DNA of 37,763 nucleotides from an uncultured Candidatus Altimarinota bacterium (lineage in GTDB: Bacteria; Patescibacteriota; Gracilibacteria; BD1-5; UBA6164): the NCBI GenBank assembly GCA_937864295.1, contig CALMJA010000100.1, positions 1 to 37,763 of the forward strand, read 5' to 3'. The notes under the pieces were generated by a model. It did not search any database, had not been told where the DNA came from, and worked only from the letters and a program-made list of their open reading frames with translations. This document shows positions 20,536 to 29,712 of the stretch, in pieces (within the stretch, counting starts at the first letter, position 1; each line of letters starts with the position of its first letter). The translations under genes were made by a program, and so were the position numbers.

Positions 20536-21660
20536 ATGAAATTTACGATATCTACACAAAGCTTAAAAAAATGACTTGAAGTTGTAAATCATGCAACAGC
20601 ATCTATATCAACAACTCCTATTTTAGAAAATATATTATTAAAAGTAAACTATAAAAATATAGTTTTAACTTCAAATAACCTAGAAATGGCAATAGAATAC
20701 ATAATTTCTGAAGATCTAAGTATAGAAAGTGAGTGAGCATTTTGTATACCAAGTAAACTTTTTACAAATTATATAAATTTAGTTACTGATGATACTATTA
20801 AATTAGAATTATTAAGTGATGATAGTATAAAAATAAGTACTTCTAGCTGAAAATTAAAAATAAAATGACTAGAAGCTTCTGAATTTCCTCTTATTCCTTC
20901 AATTAGAGAAGAAGTAAGTTTAAATATATCTTGAAAAATAGTAAAAAAAGCAATTGATAAAACTCTTTTTTCAAGCGCAGAATGAAATATTAGACCAACT
21001 CTTGCTTGATTATATGTAAATATCAAAAATAACGCTGTAATTTTTGCTTCAACAGATAGTTTTAGATTATCGGAATATAAAACTATTTTAAATGAAAGTG
21101 TTTCAAATGATTTTTCACAAATAATACCAAGTAAAACTTGTAATCAAATAAAATCAATTTTAAATGATGATGATGAAGTAAAAATTGTTTCTTGAGATAA
21201 TCAAGTGGCTTTTTTAACAGGAAATATAAAAGTATATTCTAGACTTTTAAATGGTAAATTTCCAGACTATGCTTGATTTTTTCCTACTACTTATACAACA
21301 AAAGCAGAAATTAATAGAGTTGATTTAATGTGAGCTCTAAGAAAAATAAATTTAGTTAGTCGTGAAAATAATTACTCAATAAAAATGAGTTTAAGTAATG
21401 AAAGATGAATAGAATTAGAAACTTCTGAAACTCAAATTTGAGAAGGTGATGTAACATTAGTATGAGTTGTAGAATGAGAAAATAATATAGTTTGAATTAA
21501 TTCTACTTACTTTTTAGAAGTATTATGAGTTATAGAAACTACTCATGTAAGTATTAGTTTTGAAAACCCATTATCTCCTATACTTATATCTCCTATTGCA
21601 GATCCTGAAAAAGAAGTAAAAGATAGTTTTAAACACATAATAATGCCTTTAAAAATATAA
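20536..21660 (+). CDS. dnaN: DNA polymerase III subunit beta (sliding clamp)
   Basis: Ring-shaped clamp that holds the replicative polymerase on DNA and docks repair and restart factors. The 374-residue product begins MKFTISTQSLKKGLEVVNHA and shows the three repeated clamp folds. Recognisable segments are ISTTPILENILLKV, the loop SSGKLKIKG, RPTLAGLYV, FASTDSFRLSEY near residue 174, LNGKFPDY, and a C-terminal SPILISPIADP. It ends HIIMPLKI where many clamps end MPMRL/MPLR. Length matches the family (~365-380). The TPR gene follows after 9 nt, so dnaN, the TPR protein and the FtsA-like gene form one unit. Confidence 0.96.
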
Positions 21661-21669
21661 AATTATAAA

Positions 21670-22188
21670 ATGGATAAAATAAAAGAATTAATTTTAGATA
21701 TAGAAAAATTAAAACTAGAACAAAAGTTTACAAAAGCAATTGAAATTTTAGAAAAAGGTCTAGTTATTTATAGCTGAGATTATAGATTATACGAAGAATT
21801 AGCAGACATTTATTTATATAAATGAGAATTAGAAAAAGCTTTAAAATCAGTAAATTTTTGATTAGAATTAAATCCTCTATCAGCTACTTGAAACTACTTA
21901 AAATGATTTATTTTACTATCAAAAGACAGAATAAAAGATTCTATAGAATTTTTAGAAAAATCAAATAGTTTAATGTGAAATAATTCAGAAGTTTTAAGAA
22001 ACCTATGATGGGCATATACTATGCTTTGAGAAACAGATAAATGAATATCTATTTTAAAAAGAGCTTTAGTTATAGCTCCAAATGATGAATTAATAACAGA
22101 AGATTTAGCAATGGCTTTAATTTGAATTTGAGAAGTTTCAGAATGAAATGGACTTCTTAAAAAAATATGAAAGAAAAATATTTCATAA
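21670..22188 (+). CDS. Tetratricopeptide-repeat protein
   Basis: 172 residues made of about four TPR units. Typical positions are seen in FTKAIEILEKGLVIYSGDY, LYEELADIYLYKGELEKAL, VLRNLGWAYTMLGETDKGI and LITEDLAMALIGIGEVSEG. Conserved small residues and Pro sit at unit ends. TPR domains are protein-binding scaffolds; no catalytic domain and no signal peptide are present, so it is probably cytoplasmic. It lies between dnaN (9 nt) and the FtsA-like gene (10 nt), suggesting an adaptor linked to either process. The true partner is unknown. Confidence 0.88.
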
Positions 22189-22198
22189 ATAATAAACA

Positions 22199-23404
22199 GT
22201 GAATTTTAAAAGAAATGAAATCCCTGCAAAATATATTTGAATAATAGATATTTGAACTTACAAAATTAGAGTTTGAATATGTAAAATACTCAACAGAAAT
22301 GTTGAGTTAATTTGATATTGAGAAAAAAGACAAGACATAAATGATATAGATTTACTTGAAATAAAAAACTTAGAAAATGTTTGTAAAAATATAAGTCAAG
22401 CTGTTGATAAAGCACAAAATGATGCAAAAATAAAAATAGATGACTTTATGATAAATGTTATATCTCCTAATTTATTTTTTGAATCAAGTAAAATAAATTT
22501 TTTGAGAAGCAAAGATGTACCAATAGATGAAAATGAAGCATACGATATACTTAAAGATTTAGAAAACCAAGCATTTAGAAACCATTATAAAAGAATTAAA
22601 AATTCTACTTGATACAATAAAAGTGATTTACAATTAATAATTAGCGATGTATTAAATCTGGCAATAGATTCAGAAAATAATGCAAAAAATATAATTTGAA
22701 CTAATCCAAAAAATATTAATTTATCAATATTAAATATATTTGTAACTGAAAATAAAGCAGAATTTAAAAACTATATTTCTAGATATTTGAAGAAAAATAT
22801 AATAAATATTATACCTACAGAATTTGCTCTACTTTCTCTATTTCATGATAAAAAAAGTGTAATAATAATTGATTTATGAAATAGTCATACTTCAATAATA
22901 GTAAAAAAAGATAATTTTGTTTTATGAGCAAAAAAACTTTCATTTTGAATAAATGATTTAATAAAAAGGATAAGACAAAATTATAATCTAACTAGAATTG
23001 ATATAATAAATAGCATTGATTCTGAAAATTTTTTAAATGAAAAAACAGAATTTTTAGAAATATTTAAAGATATAATAGCTATAAGTTTAGAAGATATATT
23101 AAAAGATGAAGTATGTCCTGAAAATTTTTTTATGGTATGATGATGAGCAAATAAATTTATAAAAAACTATTTAGAAGAAATAAATTTTAATAATTATAAT
23201 CTAAAAATAGTAAAAAATATAAAATTTATCTCTCCAAAAATAGACTTTATTGATGATAAAATAACTGAAAATCCTTTATGGATTGATTCAGTTAAATCAA
23301 ACATAAACATTTATGCAATGATAAAAACTGCTCTTGATTTTATAAAAAAAGATAAAAGTAAAATAGAAAGAACTTTAAAAGAAATAATAAAAGAAATCAA
23401 TTAA
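22199..23404 (+). CDS. FtsA/PilM-like actin-fold protein
   Basis: 401 residues. The phosphate-1 motif YIGIIDIGTYKIRVGIC lies at about 12-28. An FtsA-style insertion follows (ENVCKNISQAVDKAQNDAKIKIDDFMINVIS). Phosphate-2 is VIIIDLGNSHTSIIV (~221-235), and the adenosine motif FFMVGGGANKFIKNY (~312) has three consecutive TGA glycines. FtsA tethers FtsZ to the membrane in division; PilM is its relative in type IV pilus assembly. An obvious C-terminal amphipathic FtsA helix is not clear, though KIERTLKEIIKEIN is helical. Both roles are possible: a pilus cluster without pilM lies at 30127-34984 and an FtsQ-like gene at 28120. GTG start at 22199. Confidence 0.75.
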
Positions 23405-23438
23405 AAAAGACCTTTAAAGGTCTTTTTTAATTGATTTC
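23393..23438. terminator. 46-bp perfect loopless palindrome, shared terminator
   Basis: The 23-bp left half (GAAATCAATTAAAAAAGACC + TTT) is the exact reverse complement of the right half. It holds the last three codons and stop of both convergent genes, so both proteins end Glu-Ile-Asn. The T-rich outer parts serve as U-tracts in both directions. Confidence 0.9.
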
Positions 23439-24146
23439 AGTTACAGTTACTTTTTCTATAAAAAAATCTTCTAATCTTCAATTTATTTCAGAAACTTTTT
23501 TATTTTCAACTATTATTTTTCAATAATTAATAATACTTATTTTATCACATATTTCTTCAACATCTGCCAATATATGAGTATTAAAAAAAACAGTTGTTCC
23601 TTCTTTTCTTAAAGATACTATCAAGTCTTTTACCATTTTTCTTCAAATTGGATCAAGACCACTCATTGGTTCATCAAGAAATAATAATTTAGGATTGTTA
23701 ATAATAGATTGAGCAAGTCCTACTCTTTGAAGCATTCATTTAGAATAATCTTTTAAATATTTATCTGCTGCTTTTTCTAAACCTACTCTTTTTAACAATT
23801 CTTGTACTTTTTTATCAAGTTCTTGTCATTTTAGTCAGAAAAACTTTCAATTAAATTCTAAAAATTCTCTTCAAGTTAAATGTTTATAAAGATAAGTATT
23901 TTCAGGCATAAAACCTATTTTTTTCTTTGATTCTAAAGTAAGTCATTTTTCTCAAAATATAACTATCTCTCCACTTTCTGGCTCAATTAATCACAAAATT
24001 GATTTCATAGTAGTAGTTTTTCATGCTCAATTTGGTCACAAAAAACCATATATTTCCCCTTCTTCTACACTGAAATTTACATCAAATAAAACTTGTTTTT
24101 TTGCTAAAGTTTTATTTATCTTTTTTACTTCTAAAATTTTCATCAT
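23427..24146 (-). CDS. ABC transporter ATP-binding protein
   Basis: 239 residues. Walker A is GPNGAGKTTT (~38-47), whose three Gly are all TGA, which is strong proof of the code. The Q-loop region is [13 protein letters not shown], the signature is [13 protein letters not shown], Walker B is [13 protein letters not shown], and the H-loop is FFNTH. The pattern ([19 protein letters not shown]) is that of the CcmA/DrrA/NatA exporter-type ATPases. The partner permease is not next to it. Start ATG 24146 or 24143. It is a single-gene unit between the frr promoter region and the shared palindrome. The substrate cannot be predicted. Confidence 0.93.
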
Positions 24147-24210
24147 CTAAATTATAAACAATATAATTAATATGATTTTATAAAAAATAACACTTATGTA
24201 AAGCTTAAAT

Positions 24211-24238
24211 TTGATTTTTTTTTCAAGCTTTATATAAT
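24211..24238 (+). promoter_or_regulatory. Promoter of frr (TTGATT-N16-TATAAT)
   Basis: TTGATT (24211-24216) and TATAAT (24233-24238) are 16 bp apart, 32 bp before the frr ATG. An 8-bp inverted repeat (TAAAGCTT ... AAGCTTTA, about 24199-24232) frames the -35 and could be an operator. Confidence 0.6.
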
Positions 24239-24270
24239 CTTTAAAAGATTTAAATTATAAAAAAGAAAAT

Positions 24271-24819
24271 ATGTTAACAAAAGCGAAAGAATGAATAGAT
24301 AAAGCTATAAAACACCTAGATTTAGAATATTCTAAATTACAATTATGAAGAGCAAATCCAGCTATGGTTGAATGAGTATTAGTTGAACAATATGGTTCAA
24401 TGCAACCAATTCAAAATATGGCATCAGTTTCAAACCTAGATGCTCAAACTTTGACTATAAAACCATGGGATAAAAATGCAATTCATCCAATTGCAAAAGC
24501 AATTACAGAAGCTGGATTATGATTAAATCCACAAACAATGGCTGATTCTGTAATGATTAGAATGCCTCTATTAACTGAAGAAAGAAGAAAAGAAGTAAGT
24601 AAAATTGCAAAAAATTTAGCTGAAGATGCAAAAGTTTCAGTTAGAAATGCAAGACAAGAATCATTAAAAGTAATTAAAAAAGCTGAAGATGATAAAGAAA
24701 TAAGTGAAGACATAAAAAAACAAACAGAAAATGACCTTCAAAAACTTATTGATGATGCAAATAAGAGAATAGAAGAGCATTACAAACACAAAGAAGCAGA
24801 TATAATGAAAATAAAATAA
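24271..24819 (+). CDS. frr: Ribosome recycling factor
   Basis: With EF-G, splits the post-termination ribosome. The 182-residue product starts MLTKAKEGIDKAIKHLDLEYSK and has the conserved segments LGRANPAMVEGVLVEQYGS, LTIKPWDKNAI, AITEAGLGLNPQ, MIRMPLLTEERRKEV and VSVRNARQESLKV at about 125-137. It ends with the long helix of domain I. Length is canonical (~185). In code-25 organisms termination uses only UAA/UAG. It has its own strong promoter; rpmG follows with a separate promoter. Confidence 0.96.
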
Positions 24820-24823
24820 AAAC

Positions 24824-24851
24824 TTGATTTATAAGATATTTCTTATATAAT
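24824..24851 (+). promoter_or_regulatory. Promoter of rpmG (TTGATT-N16-TATAAT)
   Basis: TTGATT (24824-24829) and TATAAT (24846-24851) are 16 bp apart, starting 4 bp after the frr stop. It predicts a leader of about 50 nt before rpmG. Confidence 0.65.
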
Positions 24852-24905
24852 CTGCCAGTAACTCTGAAAGAAGAGATTTAATTTTATATACTAATTTAAG
24901 CTAAA

Positions 24906-25088
24906 ATGGCTAAAGGTAAAAGAACTTATGTTGGATTCTATTCAACTGAAACTGGAAACCTTGTTCACGTAACAAATATTCAAAAAAAGAATTTTGAAGC
25001 TGGTAAAAAAGGTCCTGAATTAAGAAAATACAACAAAGTAACTAGAAAACACGAAGTGTTAAAAATGAAAGAAATTAAAAAAGGGTAA
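24906..25088 (+). CDS. rpmG: Ribosomal protein bL33
   Basis: 60-residue large-subunit protein near the E site. MAKGKRTYVGFYSTETGN is followed by KKGPELRKYNKVTRKHEV, the bL33 pattern. The four zinc-ribbon Cys of the C+ type are all replaced (no Cys in the protein), making it the zinc-free form. All six glycines use GGN and none TGA, as in HU and unlike most neighbours, fitting high expression. A hairpin with eight T follows directly. Confidence 0.93.
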   Translation: MAKGKRTYVGFYSTETGNLVHVTNIQKKNFEAGKKGPELRKYNKVTRKHEVLKMKEIKKG

Positions 25089-25110
25089 TTTTCAAAAATT
25101 ACTTTTTTTT
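25085..25110 (+). terminator. Terminator of rpmG
   Basis: Stem GTAATTTT / AAAATTAC with a 2-nt loop and an adjoining T-run; the stem includes the rpmG stop codon. Confidence 0.85.
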
Positions 25111-25121
25111 TGCAAAAAATT

Positions 25122-25165
25122 GAACATAAAAAATACCACTTTTAAAAGTGGTATTTTTTATGTTC
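25122..25165 (-). terminator. 44-bp perfect loopless palindrome, terminator of yebC
   Basis: GAACATAAAAAATACCACTT + TT is mirrored exactly by the right half. The right end covers the yebC stop (25158-25160). Only 12 bp separate it from the rpmG terminator. Confidence 0.85.
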
Positions 25166-25928
25166 TAAAAGTATTTTTTTCTATAAAATCATCTACTTCA
25201 TTTTGTAATTCTGGAGATATAATTTCATTTGTTGAGACTATATTTACATCTTCATCATTATCAAAAGCTTCCATCATTTTTGTAAATTTAAGTACTTTTT
25301 CAAATTCAGTTACTTCCATTTCATTATTTGGAATAAAATCAAGTTTTGATTCCATAATTTCAATTCCTTTTTCTTGTAAAAATTTTTCTACTTCCAAAAA
25401 ATCTTCAACACTTGTAACTATTTTTATATATGATGTATCATTTATAATATCTTGTGCACTAGTTTCATAAACTAATTCTTCTATAGATTCAAAACTATGA
25501 TTATTTGGATCTATAAATATTACTCATGCTCTATTAAACATCCATGATACAGCTCATGTTTCTCAAAGAGTTCAACCATATTTTGTAAAAATATGTCTCA
25601 TATTTGCAACGGTTCTATTTTTATTATCAGTAAGTGTAGAAACCATAACAGCAATACCTCCTGGTGCATATCATTCATATATTATTTCAACTATTTGAAC
25701 TGCAGATTTATCTTCTCAAGTTCATTTTTTAATTGCTCTATCTATATTATCATTTGGAACTCATGCTTTTTTTGCAGTATGAATAGCTGCATATAAAGCT
25801 GGGTTTTGATCTGGATCTCATCATTTCACTGCAGCAATTGCAATTAATTTTGCATGTAAACTAAAAACTTTTCATTTTACTGCATTTACTGCATTTTTTC
25901 TAGCTTGTACGACTGGTCCTCTTCACAT
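25158..25928 (-). CDS. yebC: YebC/PmpR (TACO1) family protein
   Basis: 256 residues. The N-terminal segment [23 protein letters not shown] replaces the usual AGHSKW...RKGAADAKRGK. Then come [60 protein letters not shown] and GTLGETGAVSWMF, all family hallmarks, many with TGA-Gly. Members were described as DNA-binding regulators; recent work assigns YebC/TACO1 to relief of ribosome stalling at proline stretches. Its place among frr, rpmG, rpsU and rbfA fits a translation role. Start ATG 25928. Confidence 0.93.
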
Positions 25929-25974
25929 AATTTATTATTTATATTTTAAAAACTATTTTTTTATTTTATATGTT

Positions 25975-27336
25975 TTAACTTTTTTGTAAAGTATAAAACT
26001 CTTTTAACATTTTTCTAAACCATAACTTTTCTCAAAAAAGGTATGTTAAATCATAATGTGCTCTTTCGATACTTATTCCTCTATTAAAGTAAGAATTATC
26101 TATATTTTTAGAGTTTACTATACTAGTAATTAAATTTAACTTTTCATTATTATTTCTTCATCTAGTTGGAAATTTAACAGTTTCTATATTTGGAAATTTT
26201 GAAAAAAATAAGTAAGTATAAAGATTTAAATTATCACTTCTAGAATAAAAAGTTCACAATTCTAAAGCTTTAAGTTTAGCACTTCATCAAATTTCTTTTG
26301 ATTTATTTGTTATGTGTTGTAATCATGATTTTATTGATAGTTCTATTTCATTTTCTAGTTCTTTAAATTCCGTTAAATTAAGATATTTTAAAGCTCTTAA
26401 ATATGTAAAAATACATATATTTCTATCTGATGAAACAGGTTGCAAAGAATCAAAAAATAAATCTACTCTATTTTTTGATAAATTTATTAGTTTTATTAAA
26501 TGATTTTTTTGTTCTTCTATATCCAAAAATCATAAATCCAATTTTCACAAAGTAGATGCAATTTCAGAAAATATATCAACATAATTATCATCTAAAATTT
26601 TAATTTTATCTTCATTTGATAATTCATTATTTAATATTAATTCTTTAAAATCTGGTTTAAATTTTTTCTTTATAATTAAATCATTAACAACTACTGTACA
26701 TATATCTTTACTTCAATATTTATGTTCAGCATAGCAAAGTCAATTATTGTATCTACAAAAATCTCATTCTCAAAAAACTTCGAATAATACATTAGGAAAT
26801 TCTAACACTATACTTTCAATTTCTTTTAATGTTATTTCCCTACTTAAAATGACTTTATTCACTTTATAATTATCAAGCATGAAATATATAGCTTCTTTAT
26901 TATAAACAGCCATTATAGTTGATATATTTATCTTTCATGAGTAATCTATACTTTTCAGATACTCCAAAATTCATATATTTCAACAAATTATTCAATCTAT
27001 TCATATTTCTATGAATTGTTTTACCATTTTTTCTATATATGGAAATGTTTCATCAGTATAATACCAAGCATTTAGATTTATAAAAAGCTCTAATTTATGA
27101 TTATGAACTTCTTCACAAATTAATTTAAGAGTCTCAAAATCTGTAATTTGTTCATGCTCAGAAAATCTACCATTTGGGCTCACTTCAAATCAAAATCTTG
27201 TATACCAATCTGGTGGATTATATCAAGTGAAAAATTCAGTTGCTCAAGCTAAAACTAAATCTCAAATATATTGTTTAACATCTTTTGCATTTTTTCAAGT
27301 ACTTGAAAATCAAAGTCCTACTATTTTTTTAAACAT
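25975..27336 (-). CDS. Peptidase U32 family protein
   Basis: 453 residues. The N-terminal part is barrel-like: IVGLGFSSTGKNAKDVKQYI, ATEFFTGYNPP, FGFEVSPNGRFSEHEQI, then FINLNAWYY, GIDGIICGNIGILEYL, INISTIMAVYNKEAI and VILSREITLKEIESI. A Cys pair follows in EGDFCRYNNGLCYAEHKYG, as in U32 proteins (…C…GxC…). The C-terminal half (~230-450) is helical with no recognised domain. U32 members include collagenase-like proteases and RlhA/UbiU/UbiV/TrhP-type proteins acting on RNA or ubiquinone with Fe-S clusters, so protease activity should not be assumed. It ends 46 bp before yebC. Confidence 0.82.
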
Positions 27337-27380
27337 AATTTTATTTATAAATATTTTTTAAAATTATAACTTTAAAAACA

Positions 27381-27419
27381 AAAAATAAAAGCCAAAATAT
27401 AAATTTTGGCTTTTATTTC
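27381..27419 (-). terminator. Terminator of rpsU
   Basis: 16-bp perfect arms (AAATAAAAGCCAAAAT and complement) around a 4-nt loop, with a T-rich end on the minus strand, just after the rpsU stop. Confidence 0.85.
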
Positions 27420-27427
27420 AAAGTTAA

Positions 27428-27628
27428 CTAGAAGTAAACTTTTGTATTAAGCATTCTGTAGTGTTCTCTTACGATAGCTGAGTGTCTAATTTTTTTCTTA
27501 GATTTGTCTCAAATTGCATATCTTTCAGATCTTATTTTGTTTGCGATTCTTGATTGAAAAAACATTTTTTTGTATCTTAAAATCATTTTTTCATTAGTTT
27601 CACCATCATTTTTAACTGCGTATATCAT
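27428..27628 (-). CDS. rpsU: Ribosomal protein bS21
   Basis: 66-residue small-subunit protein next to the 3' end of 16S rRNA, important for initiation. MIYAVKNDGETNEKMILRYK and the basic KKMFFQSRIANKIRSERYA...SKKKIRHSAIVREHYRML match the bS21 pattern. One Gly is TGA (AIGDK). The upstream region is distinctive: a perfect-consensus promoter, a 5' hairpin and one of the few G-rich Shine-Dalgarno-like sequences here (AAGGGG, about 9 nt before ATG). It ends in TAG followed by a strong terminator, so it is a single-gene unit. Confidence 0.92.
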
Positions 27629-27662
27629 GCTTTCTATCCCCTTAAAGGAATTAAAATATAAA

Positions 27663-27680
27663 TTTTAGGTTGCCCTAAAA
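27663..27680 (-). promoter_or_regulatory. 5' leader hairpin of rpsU mRNA
   Basis: TTTTAGG / CCTAAAA with a 4-nt loop would fold at the very 5' end of the transcript predicted from the promoter at 27689-27716. Further down, CCTTTAAGGGG can pair with itself and hide the Shine-Dalgarno. Both suggest control of rpsU translation or mRNA stability; this is inference. Confidence 0.5.
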
Positions 27681-27688
27681 GTGAGTAG

Positions 27689-27716
27689 ATTATATTTATC
27701 AACTTTTATTTGTCAA
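27689..27716 (-). promoter_or_regulatory. Consensus promoter of rpsU (TTGACA-N16-TATAAT)
   Basis: On the minus strand TTGACA (27711-27716) and TATAAT (27689-27694) are exact consensus hexamers 16 bp apart. This is the best promoter in the window. Confidence 0.8.
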
Positions 27717-27769
27717 AACTAAATATTTTTATATATTTAGAGTAATTATATGTAAATAAAAATGAAAAA

Positions 27770-28108
27770 ATGAACAAAGATAGAATTAAAAAATTGGAGA
27801 GCTTATCAAGAGAAATAGTTAGTAATCTAATTTTTGAAGAATTAGAAGATAGTGAAAATATTTTTTGAATAATAACTATAACAGATGTAGTTATAAGTCC
27901 TGATTTATCATATCTTGATATTTGGGTTAGTGCTTTTAAAAATAATGAAATACTTGCTAAAACAATAGCAACTCATAATAATGCGATTCAAGCAAAATAC
28001 AATAGAGCAATAGCTATAAGGAAACTACCAAAAATTAGATATAGATACGATAATAAATGAGAAATTGGACAACAAGTATGTGAAGCTATAAATAAAGTTA
28101 CAAAATAA
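27770..28108 (+). CDS. rbfA: Ribosome-binding factor A
   Basis: Small KH-fold factor that helps mature the 5' end of 16S rRNA on the 30S subunit. The 112-residue product has RIKKLESLSREIVSNLIFEEL, the strand ITDVVISPDLSYLDIWVSAF at about 39-58 and a C-terminal RKLPKIRYRYDNKGEIGQQV, all typical of RbfA. ATG 27770 is chosen; an ATG at 27762 is in another frame. The FtsQ-like gene begins 11 nt after its stop, so they are probably one operon. It is divergent from rpsU. Confidence 0.9.
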
Positions 28109-28119
28109 CAAAAATAAAA

Positions 28120-29079
28120 GTGAGACCATTAAATAAAGACAAAATAAAAGACTTTTTTCTTTCTTTTAAAGATAAATTTAAAAAAAAGAAACCTAGTTAT
28201 TCTAAATTAATTTTCAATAAAAATGAAAATAAATCTTTTTTTAAGAAAAGAAAAGCTATAAATATAAGACTCTCTTTTCTTGATTATTTAAAATTTTTTA
28301 AAAAAAATTACATTCCATATTACCTAATTGCATGAGTAATATTTATAGCTATAAGTATATTTTTCGTATTATGACCTATATTTAGAGTTAAATATATTGA
28401 AATAATCAAAAAAGATAATGTTACAAATATGACTATTGCCTATAAATCTGTAGAAAATTTAAGATGAGAACAATTATTAAAAGTACAAGAAATTGATATT
28501 TTTAATAAATTTAAAAGTTATCAAGATAATATAAAAAGTATAAATTTAACTATTGATTTACCTAATACATTAAAAATAGAAGCAGAATCATATAAAGAAA
28601 TATTTAATGTAACAATAAATGAATTAAGTTATATTTTAGTTGAAAATGGTACATTAATACCTTCATCTCACTCTAAAAATTTAAAAACATTAAATATTAT
28701 TAAAAATATAGATAAAAATAAATTTATAGAATATAAACAAATTTTTAATCCATTTTATATTGAAAAAATAAATGATATAATTAAAAAATTAGAAGAAAAT
28801 TTAATAAATGTAAAAATAAAAAATCTATACTATTATGATATTGAAAGAGAATTACATATAGAAATAGAAAATGGTAACATATTAATTTTTTCAATTGATG
28901 ATGACATAGATGTGTTAGAACAAATAGAAAAATTAGTTATATTTAATAAAGATTATTCTTCAATTACTGATAATAAAATAATTTATATTGATTTAAGAAT
29001 AAAAAATAAAATCTTTTATTGCCCTACAGAATCAGAATATCAATGTAATGAAAATATAAAAAGTATCTACAATAAGTAG
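28120..29079 (+). CDS. FtsQ-like divisome membrane protein
   Basis: 319 residues, GTG start. A highly basic cytoplasmic N-terminus (~1-64, FKDKFKKKKPSYSKL) is followed by one membrane span (~67-87, YLIAGVIFIAISIFFVLGPI). A POTRA-like extracytoplasmic region (FRVKYIEIIKKDNVTNM...GEQLLKVQEIDI) and beta-rich domain (LPNTLKIEAESY, SYILVENGTLIP) come next. Near the end NKIIYIDLRIKNKIFY fits the FtsQ/DivIB C-terminal strand. FtsQ links early and late division proteins at the septum. The assignment rests on topology and pattern because this family is poorly conserved. It shares its terminator with the convergent ATPase gene. Confidence 0.7.
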
Positions 29080-29099
29080 ATACTTTTTATATTTTCATT
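29047..29099. terminator. Shared bidirectional terminator with 24-bp arms
   Basis: 29047-29070 pairs perfectly with 29076-29099 across the loop AATAA. It includes the last codons and both stop codons of the convergent genes (TAG 29077-29079; TAA 29087-29089). Confidence 0.9.
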
Positions 29100-29608
29100 T
29101 TTATTCAAACTATTAATCAACCATCTTTAGAATTTTTAAAATAAAGCCTATTAACCAATTTTACAATTATAAGAAATAACCCCCTTCATCTTATAGAATC
29201 ATGTCAGAAATATCATAATTTTAATTTATGAGCCCTCATAGTTTCCATATCTAAGGCTTTTTTAGGTGATTTTCATTTTCAATTATCTTCAACTTCTAAA
29301 TTAAAGTTTATAACTCAATCAATAACATTAGTAGAAATTCTTAAATAATTATAAGTTTCTGAACTACTTCAATATTCAATTGCATTATTATTCAATTCAT
29401 CTGAAATAAGTACAATTCTGGATCTCAATTTATCTGATAATTTCAAAAATAAACAAACAGAATCTACAAAGTCTCTTAAGTCTTTTGTATTTTCAAATTT
29501 AGATATATATATCAATTCTATATTCAAAGAATCATCTTTAAATAAGGATTTTATAATATCTAGCTTATTATGTCATTTAGATAACTTATCTATATAAATT
29601 TTATCCAT
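29087..29608 (-). CDS. RsbW-like histidine-kinase-type ATPase
   Basis: 173 residues. The GHKL ATP-binding fold is shown by the N-box SDELNNNAIEYG (~68-79), the G1 box VEDNGKGKSP (~105-114) and a G2-like GRGLFLIIVKL (~141-151). No sensor or phosphoacceptor His domain is present, so it resembles stand-alone anti-sigma/switch kinases (RsbW/SpoIIAB type). No sigma factor, anti-anti-sigma protein or response regulator is adjacent. It has its own promoter and shares a terminator with the FtsQ-like gene. The target is unknown. Confidence 0.82.
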
Positions 29609-29635
29609 AAATAAAACATAGTAATAATTAATTTT

Positions 29636-29664
29636 ATTATAACATTAATTAAAAAAAAATACAA
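29636..29664 (-). promoter_or_regulatory. Promoter of the RsbW-like gene (TTGTAT-N17-TATAAT)
   Basis: On the minus strand TTGTAT (29659-29664) and TATAAT (29636-29641) are 17 bp apart, 27 bp before the ATG. The -35 abuts the HU terminator's T-run. Confidence 0.5.
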
Positions 29665-29669
29665 AAAAA

Positions 29670-29700
29670 AAGTATATTTATTATAATAACAAATATACTT
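29670..29700 (-). terminator. Terminator of the HU gene
   Basis: Arms AAGTATATTT / AAATATACTT followed on the minus strand by nine T. Confidence 0.75.
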
Positions 29701-29712
29701 TTAATTAAAATA

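Noticed and set aside
27762-27770. ATG 27762 as rbfA start
   Set aside because: It is out of frame with the RbfA sequence; ATG 27770 gives the expected N-terminus.
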